From Chitinophagales bacterium (GTDB taxonomy: Bacteria; Bacteroidota; Bacteroidia; Chitinophagales; Chitinophagaceae), in the NCBI GenBank assembly GCA_030832085.1, contig JAURJU010000048.1:1-64000 (forward strand): a DNA stretch of 64,000 nucleotides, in the 5' to 3' direction. The notes below the pieces were generated by a model. The model saw only the letters and a list, made by a program, of their open reading frames with translations. It was not told the DNA's origin and ran no database searches. Shown here in pieces: positions 46,541 to 55,389 of this stretch; positions within the stretch are counted from its first letter, which is position 1, and each line of letters starts with the position of its first letter. A program made the position numbers and the translations under genes.

Positions 46541-46608
46541 AATCAGGTTTTTACACTACATTTACCAACACCAAAACGGCCAAAAGCCTTCACCGCATCA
46601 TTTGAGCA

Positions 46609-47304
46609 ATGGAAATAGCCAACCTCATTACACATGTTGAAGCACTGATTTTTGCCAGTGAGAAACCCCTTACTGCCATCGAGATCACTGAACTTGTGAA
46701 CAGTGCTTTCGGTTTCATGGATGACAAGGTGGTGATTGACCAGGTAGAGACCTCGATTGAAGGGGTGAAAGAAAAATACAGTTCTGATTTTTTCCCCTTT
46801 GAATTGAGGGAGAGCGGAGGGGGATGGCAGTTCCTTACCAAGCGGGAATACCACCAGACCATCGCCCAACTCAACGGCGACAAGTTCCTGAAACGCTTGT
46901 CTACAGCGGCTTTGGAAACATTGGCCATCATCGCCTACAAGCAACCCATCACCAAATCTGACATTGAAGCCATCCGGGGAGTCAACTGCGATTATTCCAT
47001 CCAAAAATTGTTGGAAAAGGAATTGATCATCATTTCCGGTCGCAACGAAACCATGGTGGGCAAGCCATTGATCTACAGTACATCTCGTCATTTTATGGAT
47101 TACTTCGGAATCAACTCCTCCGAAGAGCTTCCAAAAATCAGTGAAGTGCTTGCTGAACAAATGGTGGCACCAACCCTTGTCAATGCAGAGCACTTTGAAA
47201 CTGATGCAACTGCAGACGATACTATCGGAAATTTGACCGATACAGAAACGGAAGCACCTTCCACATTGCCTGAAGAAGACACATCTTTCAATCTTCCCAG
47301 CTAA
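46609..47304 (+). CDS. scpB: segregation and condensation protein B
   Basis: A 231-residue protein. Two winged-helix domains are seen: ITHVEALIFASEKPLTAIEI and the second with TAALETLAIIAYKQPITKSDIEAIRGVN, the ScpB signature, then MVGKPLIYSTSRHFMDYFGI. The C-terminal 40 residues are acidic, Thr-rich and probably disordered. It binds ScpA-SMC for chromosome compaction. lysA starts 2 bases after its stop. Confidence 0.94.
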   Translation: MEIANLITHVEALIFASEKPLTAIEITELVNSAFGFMDDKVVIDQVETSIEGVKEKYSSDFFPFELRESGGGWQFLTKREYHQTIAQLNGDKFLKRLSTAALETLAIIAYKQPITKSDIEAIRGVNCDYSIQKLLEKELIIISGRNETMVGKPLIYSTSRHFMDYFGINSSEELPKISEVLAEQMVAPTLVNAEHFETDATADDTIGNLTDTETEAPSTLPEEDTSFNLPS

Positions 47305-47306
47305 AA

Positions 47307-48509
47307 ATGCTCTCTACCCAAACACTTCTCACTGCTGCAAACGAATTTGGCACACCCTTGTATGTTTACGACGCGTCAAACATCAGGTTGCAATATGCCA
47401 CTCTTAAGCAGGCCTTTCGCAGGTCAGATGTAAAAATCTTCTATGCCTGTAAGGCACTCACGAATGTGAACATCCTCAAGATTCTTGAGCAGGAAGGTTC
47501 GGGAATTGATTGTGTGAGCATCAATGAAGTGAAACTCGCCATGAAGGCGGGCTTTACCGCGAAACGCATCATTTTTACACCCAACAGTGTGGGCTTTGAC
47601 GAATACCTTGAAGCAACGGCCCTGAAGGTCAACATCAATATAGACAACCTTTCCTTGCTGGAAGAATTTGGCCATCATTTCGGCAGCAGTTATCCGGTCA
47701 TCATCCGACTGAATCCCCACATCATGGCGGGAGGTAACATCAAGATTTCTACCGGCCATGTTGATTCAAAATTTGGCATATCCATCGAGCAGGTTGACCT
47801 GATCAGGGACATCATGGAACGGACAAATATCACGGTCAAGGGGCTACATATCCATACCGGCAGTGAAATCAAGGACCTCGAAGTTTTTGTGAAGGGTTTG
47901 GAACTGGTTTTGGACCAGACAAAACATTTCCCAGACCTTGCCATTGTTGATCTGGGTGGCGGATTCAAAGTACCTTACAAGCCAGATGAGGTGGGTACCG
48001 ACATGGAAGCACTGGGACAAAAGTTGGCCGACACCTTTGAAGCATTCGAACAATCAACCGGAAAGAAATTTCAGGTTTGGTTTGAGCCAGGAAAATTTCT
48101 GGTCAGCCAATCTGGTTATTTTCTGGTCAAGGCCAATATCACCAAGCAGGGGCCTTCCAGGACTTTTGTTGGAGTGAACAGTGGATTCAACCACCTGATC
48201 CGCCCAATGTTCTATGACGCATACCACAAGATCACGAACATATCAAACCCGGACGGGGAACTGAAGACCTATAACATTGTTGGCAACATCTGTGAGACCG
48301 ATACATTTGCCTGGGACAGGGAACTCAATGAAGTAAGGCCCAACGATATCATCCTGTTCAACAATGCTGGTGCATATGGCTTTGAGATGAGCTCACGGTT
48401 CAATTCCCGCAACCGCCCAGCTGAAGTGCTTTTTACCAACGGCAGCCTTAAGTTGATTCGAAGAAGGGAAACCCTGGAAGACATCCTGGAAGGGGTGGTG
48501 TTGGATTGA
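47307..48509 (+). CDS. lysA: diaminopimelate decarboxylase
   Basis: A 400-residue fold-type III PLP enzyme. The Schiff-base Lys is in VKIFYACKALTNVNIL; GLHIHTGSEIKD, VDLGGGFKVPY and FEPGKFLV are PLP/phosphate sites; the active Cys is in IVGNICETDTFAWDREL; NAGAYGFEMSSRFNSRNRP closes it. It decarboxylates meso-diaminopimelate to L-lysine. It is coupled to scpB. The stop is 10 bases from the convergent lipoprotein gene. Confidence 0.95.
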   Translation: MLSTQTLLTAANEFGTPLYVYDASNIRLQYATLKQAFRRSDVKIFYACKALTNVNILKILEQEGSGIDCVSINEVKLAMKAGFTAKRIIFTPNSVGFDEYLEATALKVNINIDNLSLLEEFGHHFGSSYPVIIRLNPHIMAGGNIKISTGHVDSKFGISIEQVDLIRDIMERTNITVKGLHIHTGSEIKDLEVFVKGLELVLDQTKHFPDLAIVDLGGGFKVPYKPDEVGTDMEALGQKLADTFEAFEQSTGKKFQVWFEPGKFLVSQSGYFLVKANITKQGPSRTFVGVNSGFNHLIRPMFYDAYHKITNISNPDGELKTYNIVGNICETDTFAWDRELNEVRPNDIILFNNAGAYGFEMSSRFNSRNRPAEVLFTNGSLKLIRRRETLEDILEGVVLD

Positions 48510-48519
48510 TATCAGTTGA

Positions 48520-49446
48520 TCATTTCCTGAACCTTCCATCGAATGAGCACCTGACACCGCGGTGATTGCCACAAGCTTCCAACTCCCTGACCTGTACTGT
48601 TTTTCCATTGAAACTGAATTCAAGGATGCAATGGTCATCTGCCTTGTTGTATTGGTAGACCCGGGGTTTAACCTGTACCATATCACCTCTTAAACTGCCA
48701 TCACAACCATTGCCTGGTTTTTCTATGTTGATGAAAAACAGCAGTTTTCCTGGCTTTCCACCGTCACGAATGGAAACAAAGTTTTTCTTGTCTTGCCTGT
48801 AGTCGCCACTCAACGGTTCTTTTCTGGGCAAGGTATCAATCGGATTGTAAACAGTTTTTTCCTCAACCGGTTCATTGCTTTCTGTCAAAATCAGCGTGAA
48901 AAGTCCCTCAGTATTGTAAACATAGGCACTCTTGTTGTAGTATGATTTTCCGTCCCTTGTTTGCGTATTCCTGGTTTTGATCAGGGTCAGCCGTTTGTCA
49001 ATTCCTCCCTCTGTTGAAACCGAAGGATTGGTGCTTTTTTCAACCAGTGGCATGGCGGCTCTGAATGCATTGTTTTCATCAAAACAGAGCACGTAAATAT
49101 GCTTTTTGTCTTTTCTTTCTGCCAAAATAAAAAGGTAGGTTTCACCTGATTCTTCTGCCCTGTACCGCGCTTTTCTGAAAAACCGGACATCTTTTGTTCT
49201 GCCGAATACAGGCTTAAAAATACTGTCAGGCACAAAACTTGAAACCACTTTGCTCTTGACAAATAAACTGTCTTTTTCCTTGCTTTTCAGGTCCTTTTGC
49301 TGAAAAAGGATGGGCAGCTCCCGTTCAGGGAAAGATGCAATAAAATCCACCGCTTCTATGGACTCATCTGTATTGATATCCTTGGATGCATTGCCGCAGG
49401 AAGCCATCAAAAACAACACAAAAAAATATGCTGCAATTTTTTGCAT
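48520..49446 (-). CDS. lipoprotein of unknown function
   Basis: A 308-residue protein. The start at 49446 gives MQKIAAYFFVLFLMASCGNAS, a lipoprotein signal with the lipobox ending at Cys; the track start at 49491 adds 15 residues. The mature part is rich in charged and beta-forming segments (ESGETYLFILAERKDKKHIY, SYYNKSAYVYNTEGLFTLIL, GNGCDGSLRGDMVQVKPRVY). Two Cys pairs near the C-terminus could form disulfides. I recognise no family. Confidence 0.75.
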   Translation of the reverse strand: MQKIAAYFFVLFLMASCGNASKDINTDESIEAVDFIASFPERELPILFQQKDLKSKEKDSLFVKSKVVSSFVPDSIFKPVFGRTKDVRFFRKARYRAEESGETYLFILAERKDKKHIYVLCFDENNAFRAAMPLVEKSTNPSVSTEGGIDKRLTLIKTRNTQTRDGKSYYNKSAYVYNTEGLFTLILTESNEPVEEKTVYNPIDTLPRKEPLSGDYRQDKKNFVSIRDGGKPGKLLFFINIEKPGNGCDGSLRGDMVQVKPRVYQYNKADDHCILEFSFNGKTVQVRELEACGNHRGVRCSFDGRFRK

Positions 49447-49639
49447 AATGATAATTGTGGTCAATTTAAGCATATCCAAAACGCTTTTCAAATATTTCCA
49501 TAATCAATTGAAAATCAAATTTTAAGATCAATGTCACCGAGTTCTCATGGTTTCGTTGAAATTTGTGTATAAAATACATATTACTTTTTTCGTTCCGAAA
49601 AATCGGGCTATCTTGCAGCCTCATTAAATCAGCCGATAC

Positions 49640-51301
49640 ATGTCAAATTTTAGGCAGTATTCCTTGCCCTATACCATTGATTCCCGATACGAAAAAAAGG
49701 CCGCTTACTTCTCCATGGAGTTTGCCATTCACCAGCCCTTGAAAATATACAGCGGAGGACTGGGATTCCTTTCCGGATCTCACCTCAGGAGTGCCTATGA
49801 GCTTCGCCAAAACCTGATTGGCATTGGCATACTTTGGAAATATGGCTATTATGACCAGGCAAGGAACCAGGATCAGACATTGCAAGTGCAATGGAACGAA
49901 AAGATCTATAATTTTCTGGAAGATACTGGCATCAAGTTTCAAATCATGATCCATGATGCGCCTGTCTGGGTTAAGGTATTTTACCTGAATCCAGAAACCT
50001 TCAAGTCTGCTCCCCTTTTTCTGCTGAGTACAGACTGTCCGGAAAATGATTATGTTTCCCAAACCATCACCCACAGGCTCTATGATGCCAATGTTGCCAC
50101 AAAGGTGGCACAGTTCATCCTGTTGGGCGTGGGTGGAGCAAAACTGGTGGATGAGCTCGGTTTCAAACCCGATGTGTATCACCTGAATGAAGCACATGCC
50201 ATTTCTGCAGCATTTTATTTGCTCAACAAAAATGGCGGCAACCTTGACGAACTGAAAAAGCAGCTGGTCTTTACCACACATACTCCAGAAGAGGCAGGAA
50301 ATGAAAAGCATGACATTTTTCTTTGCAACAAAATGTCCTATTTCTGCGGCATGCCCCTTGAAAAAGTCAGGCAAATCACCGGGATGGAGGACGATCAGTT
50401 CAACCACTCATTGGTGGCACTGCGGTTTGCTAGGCTTTCCAATGCTGTATCTGAGCTGCACGGCCATGTGAGCCGAAAAATGTGGAACAAGCACAAGGGA
50501 GTTTGCCCCATCATCCACATCACCAATTCCCAAAACTGGAGATATTGGGCCGACAAGCAATTGTATTTTTCAATGGATGAACAAAACGATGAACGCTTCA
50601 TCGACCGCAAAAGGTTCCTCAAGAAAAGGGCATTTGACCTTGTGGCTGACCAGACGGGAAAACTCATGGATCCTGATGTGTTCACCATTGTGTGGGCCCG
50701 CCGGTTTGCAGGATACAAGCGTGCTGACCTGCTTACCCGCGACAGGGAAAGGTTTGAAGCATTGTTGAACAATCCTACGTATCCTGTACAGATCATATGG
50801 GCCGGAAAGCCCTACCCGGTTGACTATCCGGCCATCACAGAGTTCAATCACCTTGTACACGTGAGCAAGTCTTACGACAACATGGCTGTTTGCACAGGCT
50901 ATGAATTGGGACTCAGCAAACGCCTGAAACAAGCGTCTGATGTGTGGTTGAACAATCCCCGTGTTCCGCGTGAGGCTTCAGGAACCAGCGGCATGACAGC
51001 TGCCATGAACGGGGCGGTCAATGTTTCCACGAATGATGGATGGATTGTTGAATTTGTAAACCATGGCAACAACGGTTTTGTCGTCCCTCCCCAAGACTAT
51101 GAGAACATGCATGTGCAAGACCAGGACCAATACGACCTGGATGAATTGTACCGCATCCTCAAGGATGAAGTACTGCCACTCTATTATGAAGCTCCTCATA
51201 CCTGGCGGCAAATTGTTCAAAACGGAATGAAGGATGTAAGGTTCAAGTTCGATTCAAACAGAATGGCTGCCGAGTACTACGATCTGCTGTACAACGGCTA
51301 G
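49640..51301 (+). CDS. alpha-glucan phosphorylase-like glycosyltransferase
   Basis: A 553-residue GT-B protein of the short glycogen phosphorylase type. It has AAYFSMEFAIHQPLKIYSGG, HLNEAHAISAAF, TTHTPEEAGNEKHD, RRFAGYKRADLLTRDRERF, WAGKPYPVDYPA and REASGTSGMTAAMNGAVNVS. In classic phosphorylases the last block reads EASGTGNMKF with the PLP Lys; here the Lys position is Thr. Arg and Lys of the phosphate site (AGYKR) remain. It is probably a glucan-acting enzyme, but phosphorolysis is uncertain. Its TAG stop is 20 bases before def. Confidence 0.85.
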   Translation: MSNFRQYSLPYTIDSRYEKKAAYFSMEFAIHQPLKIYSGGLGFLSGSHLRSAYELRQNLIGIGILWKYGYYDQARNQDQTLQVQWNEKIYNFLEDTGIKFQIMIHDAPVWVKVFYLNPETFKSAPLFLLSTDCPENDYVSQTITHRLYDANVATKVAQFILLGVGGAKLVDELGFKPDVYHLNEAHAISAAFYLLNKNGGNLDELKKQLVFTTHTPEEAGNEKHDIFLCNKMSYFCGMPLEKVRQITGMEDDQFNHSLVALRFARLSNAVSELHGHVSRKMWNKHKGVCPIIHITNSQNWRYWADKQLYFSMDEQNDERFIDRKRFLKKRAFDLVADQTGKLMDPDVFTIVWARRFAGYKRADLLTRDRERFEALLNNPTYPVQIIWAGKPYPVDYPAITEFNHLVHVSKSYDNMAVCTGYELGLSKRLKQASDVWLNNPRVPREASGTSGMTAAMNGAVNVSTNDGWIVEFVNHGNNGFVVPPQDYENMHVQDQDQYDLDELYRILKDEVLPLYYEAPHTWRQIVQNGMKDVRFKFDSNRMAAEYYDLLYNG

Positions 51302-51309
51302 TTCTTCAT

Positions 51310-51317
51310 TATCTTTG
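51310..51317 (+). promoter_or_regulatory. -7 box of def, 4 nt before ATG
   Basis: TATCTTTG-CAGC-ATG is an exact match with the same CAGC spacer as rlmI. It lies in the 20-base gap after the phosphorylase-like gene, so def has its own start despite the tight spacing. Confidence 0.6.
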
Positions 51318-51321
51318 CAGC

Positions 51322-51900
51322 ATGATTTTACCCATCGTAGCTTATGGCCATCCTGTTCTGCGCCAGATGTCCACTGATATCACACCGGATTATCCTGACC
51401 TGAAAAAGCTCTTGGATGATATGTGGGATACCATGTACAATGCGCATGGCATGGGCCTGGCAGCACCCCAGGTCAACAGGGCCATTCGTTTGTTTGTGTT
51501 TGACACCGAGCAGGTATACAACAACAGCAATGATGAGGAGCGGAAACAATTTGAGGGAGAATTGGGGAGAAAGGCCATTTTTATCAATGCGCACATCAAG
51601 TCACTCAACGGCACGCCATGGTCCTGTGATGAGGGCTGTTTGAGCCTCCCGGGATTTCGTGAAGAAGTAAGCCGCGAAAGCACTGTAACCATCGAATATT
51701 GTGATGAAAACTTTGTTCAAAAAACTGAGACCTTCAAGGGGCTCAATGCCAGGGTCATTTTGCACGAATACGATCACATCGACGGAAAACTTTTCATAGA
51801 CAGGATTTCCTTGATCCGGAAAAAATTGCTCAAAAAGAAGTTGGATGACATCAGCGCGGGAAGGGTAAAAGCAGGATACAAGATGATTCTTCCCAAGTGA
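51322..51900 (+). CDS. def: peptide deformylase
   Basis: A 192-residue metalloenzyme with all three motifs: GMGLAAPQVN, EGCLSLPG (metal Cys) and HEYDHIDGKLF (metal His pair and catalytic Glu). It removes the formyl group from nascent proteins. An extra segment (DTEQVYNNSNDEERKQFEG) between motifs 1 and 2 is typical of Bacteroidota def. It converges on ruvX. Confidence 0.97.
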   Translation: MILPIVAYGHPVLRQMSTDITPDYPDLKKLLDDMWDTMYNAHGMGLAAPQVNRAIRLFVFDTEQVYNNSNDEERKQFEGELGRKAIFINAHIKSLNGTPWSCDEGCLSLPGFREEVSRESTVTIEYCDENFVQKTETFKGLNARVILHEYDHIDGKLFIDRISLIRKKLLKKKLDDISAGRVKAGYKMILPK

Positions 51901-51931
51901 TCACATCGATTTAACTCCTATTGAGGCATTT

Positions 51932-52348
51932 TTAACTTTCGCTTCTTTCCAGGTATTCTTGCAGCATCAGGCAGGCGGCAATTTCATCAATCAATTCCTT
52001 TTTCTGCCTGTCCTTTTTCTTCATGCCCATGTCCACCATGGCCCTGGACGCCATTTTGGAAGAGTGGCTTTCATCAACCGTTTCTATGGGAATCTCCGGG
52101 AAACTGTTTTTCAGTCTTCGAATGCAGTGCTTCGCTCCAGCAGTAGAATGGGTGGGGGTTCCATCCAGTTGATAAGGCTCACCAATCAGAATTTTTTCCA
52201 CCGGTTCTTTCAATACGTAAGCCTTCAGGAATTCAAACAATTGTTGGGTATCAACGGTGGTAAGACCTGTCGCAATGATTTTCAGCGGGTCAGTGACTGC
52301 TATGCCTGTTCGCTTGTTGCCGTAATCCAACGCAATGATTCTTCCCAT
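51932..52348 (-). CDS. ruvX: RuvX/YqgF family nuclease (putative Holliday junction resolvase)
   Basis: A 138-residue RNase H-fold protein. MGRIIALDYGNKRTGIAVTD carries the first catalytic Asp; VEKILIGEPYQLDGTP, VETVDESHSSKMAS (acidic residue) and KKKELIDEIAACLMLQEYL follow. In E. coli YqgF processes 16S rRNA 5' ends as well as resembling RuvC. Its start lies 3 bases after the upstream prenyltransferase stop, so the two are coupled. Confidence 0.92.
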   Translation of the reverse strand: MGRIIALDYGNKRTGIAVTDPLKIIATGLTTVDTQQLFEFLKAYVLKEPVEKILIGEPYQLDGTPTHSTAGAKHCIRRLKNSFPEIPIETVDESHSSKMASRAMVDMGMKKKDRQKKELIDEIAACLMLQEYLERSES

Positions 52349-52351
52349 GGC

Positions 52352-53263
52352 TTATGTTAAAAAAATAAGGTCTGCAATGGTAAACAACGCAAATACAATG
52401 CTGGCAATGCCGTTGGCGGTCATGAATGCGATGTTCACCCTGCTCAGGTCGTCTACTTTGACAATGCTTTGTTGGTAGAACAGCAATCCTGAAAAAAGGG
52501 TGGCGCCAATCGCGAAAAGAAACTCCAATCCAAATGCATATCCACTGGCAAACACAAGCATGATGGTCGTTGCGTGCAAGAGCCGTGAAACCAGCAAGGC
52601 GTTTTTTCTGCCCAATGCAGCCGGGATAGACCATAGCCCCTGTGAGGCATCAAATGCATCATCTTGTAAGGCATAGATGATATCAAATCCGCTGACCCAT
52701 CCAACGACAGCCAATGAAAGCAGCACTGTAGAAATGTCGATGGTTTCTGTTACGGCAATGAATGCACCCAAGGGGGCAAGCGACAATCCGATCCCCAGGA
52801 CGATGTGGCAAAGTGCGGTAAAGCGTTTTGTATAACTGTAGCCGAGGATCACCAACAAGGCAATGGGGGACAGCAAAAAGCAAGTGATGTTGATCATGTA
52901 TGCGGCGCCGATGAACAGGATTGAATTCAACACTGTGAAGCGAAGCGCATTGGAAGGGCTGATCAATCCCCTTGGAATTTCACGGATGGCAGTGCGCGGG
53001 TTTTTTGCATCAAACTCCCTGTCAAGGTAACGGTTGAAAGCCATGGCTGCACTCCTGGCAAAAACCATGCAAAGCACCACAAACAAGAACACCATGAGGT
53101 GCGTAGAAAAATAATCTCTGATAACGCCAATGCCATTGTCGTAAGGCACTGCTGTTCGTTGCAGAAAAAAAATACCCATGAAAAAACCCACCAATGCAAA
53201 TGGCATCGCAAAAATGGTATGCGAGAATTTGATGAGGGACAGGTATTTATTGATATTTTTCAT
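52352..53263 (-). CDS. UbiA-family prenyltransferase, probably MqnP
   Basis: A 303-residue inner-membrane protein with about eight helices. The first Asp-rich motif is MAFNRYLDREFDAKNPRTAIREIPRG and the second is GFDIIYALQDDAFDASQGLWSIP. The NPRTA..REIP pattern fits the UbiA subgroup that acts in futalosine-pathway organisms (MqnP, prenylating dihydroxynaphthoate). Since mqnB and mqnD are in this window, menaquinone synthesis is the likely role; pipelines usually label it 4-hydroxybenzoate prenyltransferase. It is co-transcribed with ruvX. Confidence 0.85.
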   Translation of the reverse strand: MKNINKYLSLIKFSHTIFAMPFALVGFFMGIFFLQRTAVPYDNGIGVIRDYFSTHLMVFLFVVLCMVFARSAAMAFNRYLDREFDAKNPRTAIREIPRGLISPSNALRFTVLNSILFIGAAYMINITCFLLSPIALLVILGYSYTKRFTALCHIVLGIGLSLAPLGAFIAVTETIDISTVLLSLAVVGWVSGFDIIYALQDDAFDASQGLWSIPAALGRKNALLVSRLLHATTIMLVFASGYAFGLEFLFAIGATLFSGLLFYQQSIVKVDDLSRVNIAFMTANGIASIVFALFTIADLIFLT

Positions 53264-53296
53264 GTCATATGGTTGATGTGCAACATTGCAAATTGC

Positions 53297-53836
53297 TTAA
53301 CTTTTACTCGTGGATTGCTGTTTGAACAGCTCCCACAGCACAATGCCTGCTGCTACGCTGATGTTGAAAGAGTGCTTGCTTCCCAATTGTGGTATCTCAA
53401 TGCATCCATCTGCAGCATGCATCAGTTCCTCACTTACGCCATCTGCCTCATTCCCGAAAACAACAGCAATCTTCTGGCCCGCCAGCAATGAAAGGCAGTC
53501 CAGCGATGTGCTGTTGTGGGCCTGCTCAACAGCATAAATCCTGTAGCCCAGCCGCTTGTAAAGGGCAACTGCTTCAAGTGCATGATCAAAACCTAGCCAT
53601 TCAACGCTCTCAGTTGCGCCCAATGCAGTCTTGTTGATGTCGCGGTGGGGAGGTTTTGGCGTGTAACCGCAAAGGCAAAGTTTTTCAATCCTGAAGGCAT
53701 CACAGGTCCTGAAAACACTGCCCACATTGTGCATGCTTCTCACATTTTCCAGGACCACTACAATGGGCGATTTTTCTGAGGCACGAAAATCTTCCGCACT
53801 CAACCGTTTCAATTCTCCCATTTCCTTTTTGAGCAT
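53297..53836 (-). CDS. TrmH/SpoU family RNA methyltransferase
   Basis: A 179-residue SPOUT methylase. Motif 1 is LENVRSMHNVGSVFRTCDAF, motif 2 VVFGNEADGVSEELM and motif 3 IPQLGSKHSFNISVAAGIVLWEL. It 2'-O-methylates tRNA or rRNA; the single-domain form resembles TrmL/TrmH, target unknown. Its start is set by a TATCTTTG box 4 nt upstream. It diverges from the kinase gene at 53896, with the two -7 boxes only 32 bases apart. Confidence 0.9.
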   Translation of the reverse strand: MLKKEMGELKRLSAEDFRASEKSPIVVVLENVRSMHNVGSVFRTCDAFRIEKLCLCGYTPKPPHRDINKTALGATESVEWLGFDHALEAVALYKRLGYRIYAVEQAHNSTSLDCLSLLAGQKIAVVFGNEADGVSEELMHAADGCIEIPQLGSKHSFNISVAAGIVLWELFKQQSTSKS

Positions 53837-53840
53837 GGGG

Positions 53841-53848
53841 CAAAGATA
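53841..53848 (-). promoter_or_regulatory. -7 box of the TrmH gene, 4 nt before ATG
   Basis: Minus strand TATCTTTG-CCCC-ATG is an exact match, again with a 4-nt spacer. Confidence 0.6.
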
Positions 53849-53880
53849 CGCCTGTCCTTTTTTCCTTTCAGAATAAAAGA

Positions 53881-53888
53881 TACCTTTG
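53881..53888 (+). promoter_or_regulatory. -7 box of the kinase-RapZ-C gene, 7 nt before ATG
   Basis: TACCTTTG-TTGGGCT-ATG is an exact match. Together with the TrmH box it forms a compact divergent promoter. Confidence 0.55.
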
Positions 53889-53895
53889 TTGGGCT

Positions 53896-55352
53896 ATGCA
53901 AGAAGCTTTTCAACCCATATTGGATTCACTCAGGAAATGGCAGCCTGACCATGCCATTGTATTGGAGTCGCTCCGCCAGGCAGGCAGCAACAGGCAATAT
54001 TTCAGGTTCAGCCATGACAGTAAATCCTATATCCTCACCTATAATCCGGCGAATATTCCCGAAAACAACGCCTTTGTCGAGTTTACTCAGCATTTTGCAA
54101 GCAAGGGACTTCATGTGCCATCCATCATCCATACAGATGATGCCATGCAGTTTTATGTGCAGTCCGATCTGGGAGATGTTTCCCTTTTTGACTACATCAA
54201 GCAGGAAGGCTTTTCAGAAAATGTGCTGAATCTTTTCAAGAAAACATGTGCATCGCTGGCAAAACTCCAGATAGAAGGCGGTAACGACCTGGATTACAGC
54301 AATTGTATTGCAAAAGGTCTTTTGACAAGCAGGCGATCTATTCCGATCTGCTTTATTTTCTATACTATTTTGTAAGGGCACTTGACCTGCCCTACGATAA
54401 AAACCTGTTGCTGAACGATTTTGACATGCTCAGCAGTTACCTCATGCAGGAAGAGCACCAATATTTCATGCACCGTGATTGCCAAAGCAGAAATGTCATG
54501 ATCCGCGAAGGGGAAGCCCATTTCATCGATTATCAAGGGGGTATGCAAGGTGCCTTGCAGTATGACATTGCATCCTTGCTCTGGCAGGCAAGGGCACAAA
54601 TGCCCTATGAATGGCGCGATGAGCTGGTGAATTATTATTTCGATCAGGCCAACACCTGCCTGAATGGCAAATTGGACCGAAAAGAATTTCTCGACAATTA
54701 CGACGGATTTGTGTTGATTCGGATGCTTCAAACCCTTGGTGCGTATGGTTTTCGTGGTTTGTTTGAACGCAAGCCGCATTTCATTGCCAGCATTCCCTTT
54801 GCTTTGAAAAACCTCAAATGGTTTCTCGAAAACAAACGAATACCCATCCGCCTCCCGGCCTTGCAAAAGGTGTTGGAGGCCATCGTCGCGGAGGACATCA
54901 TTGCCCGCTTTGAACCCATTACTGCCAATGAAAGTTCAAAATTGACCATTCAGGTCAACAGTTTTTCATACAAAAAAGGAATTCCATCAGACCCGTTTGG
55001 CAACGGGGGAGGATATGTGTTTGATTGCAGGGGAATTTTGAATCCTGGAAGGATAGATGAATACAAGACACAAACCGGAAGGGACAAGGCTGTTCAGGAA
55101 TTCCTCTTGCACAAGACCAACATGCCTTCTTTTTTACAGCATGTTTTTGGAATTGTAGACATATCTGTGGAAGATTACCTGAAGCGTGATTTTGAGGGAT
55201 TGACAGTCAGTTTCGGATGCACAGGAGGACAGCACCGCAGCGTATATGCTGCGGATCGTTTGGTGGAGCACCTCAAGGAAAAGTATGGTGTCAAAGCTGT
55301 TGTGTGCCATGTTGAGCAGGATGCCAAGCAGTGGAAGAACGAGCCTTATTAG
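53896..55352 (+). pseudogene. APH/AmgK-type sugar kinase fused to RapZ C-terminal domain, broken by a -1 frameshift
   Basis: Two overlapping ORFs read as one protein of about 485 residues. The 5' ORF (53896-54375) has the kinase N-lobe (LESLRQAGSNRQYFRF, FYVQSDLGDVSLFDY). The second ORF (54303-55352) continues it with LLYFLYYFVRALDLPYD, the catalytic loop HRDCQSRNVMI and metal motif FIDYQGG, then a C-terminal domain with GCTGGQHRSVYAADRLVEHL, the RapZ GlcN6P-binding signature. The frames join at GCAAAAGG (54312-54315) if one extra A is present or the ribosome slips -1. Kinase and RapZ-C motifs are otherwise intact, so a sequencing error or recent mutation is likely. It is followed by a MurU-like gene. 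Confidence 0.82.
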
Positions 55353-55389
55353 TGCCGTGCAGGTGCCCGTTAACCATATGACCATGGAT

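Noticed and set aside
49643-50407. 254-aa minus-strand ORF
   Set aside because: Antisense shadow of the phosphorylase-like gene; no recognisable domain.
54309-54316. Programmed -1 frameshift site in the kinase gene
   Set aside because: TGCAAAAG is not a canonical X XXY YYZ slippery heptamer and I see no stable downstream stem, so an indel is more likely than recoding.
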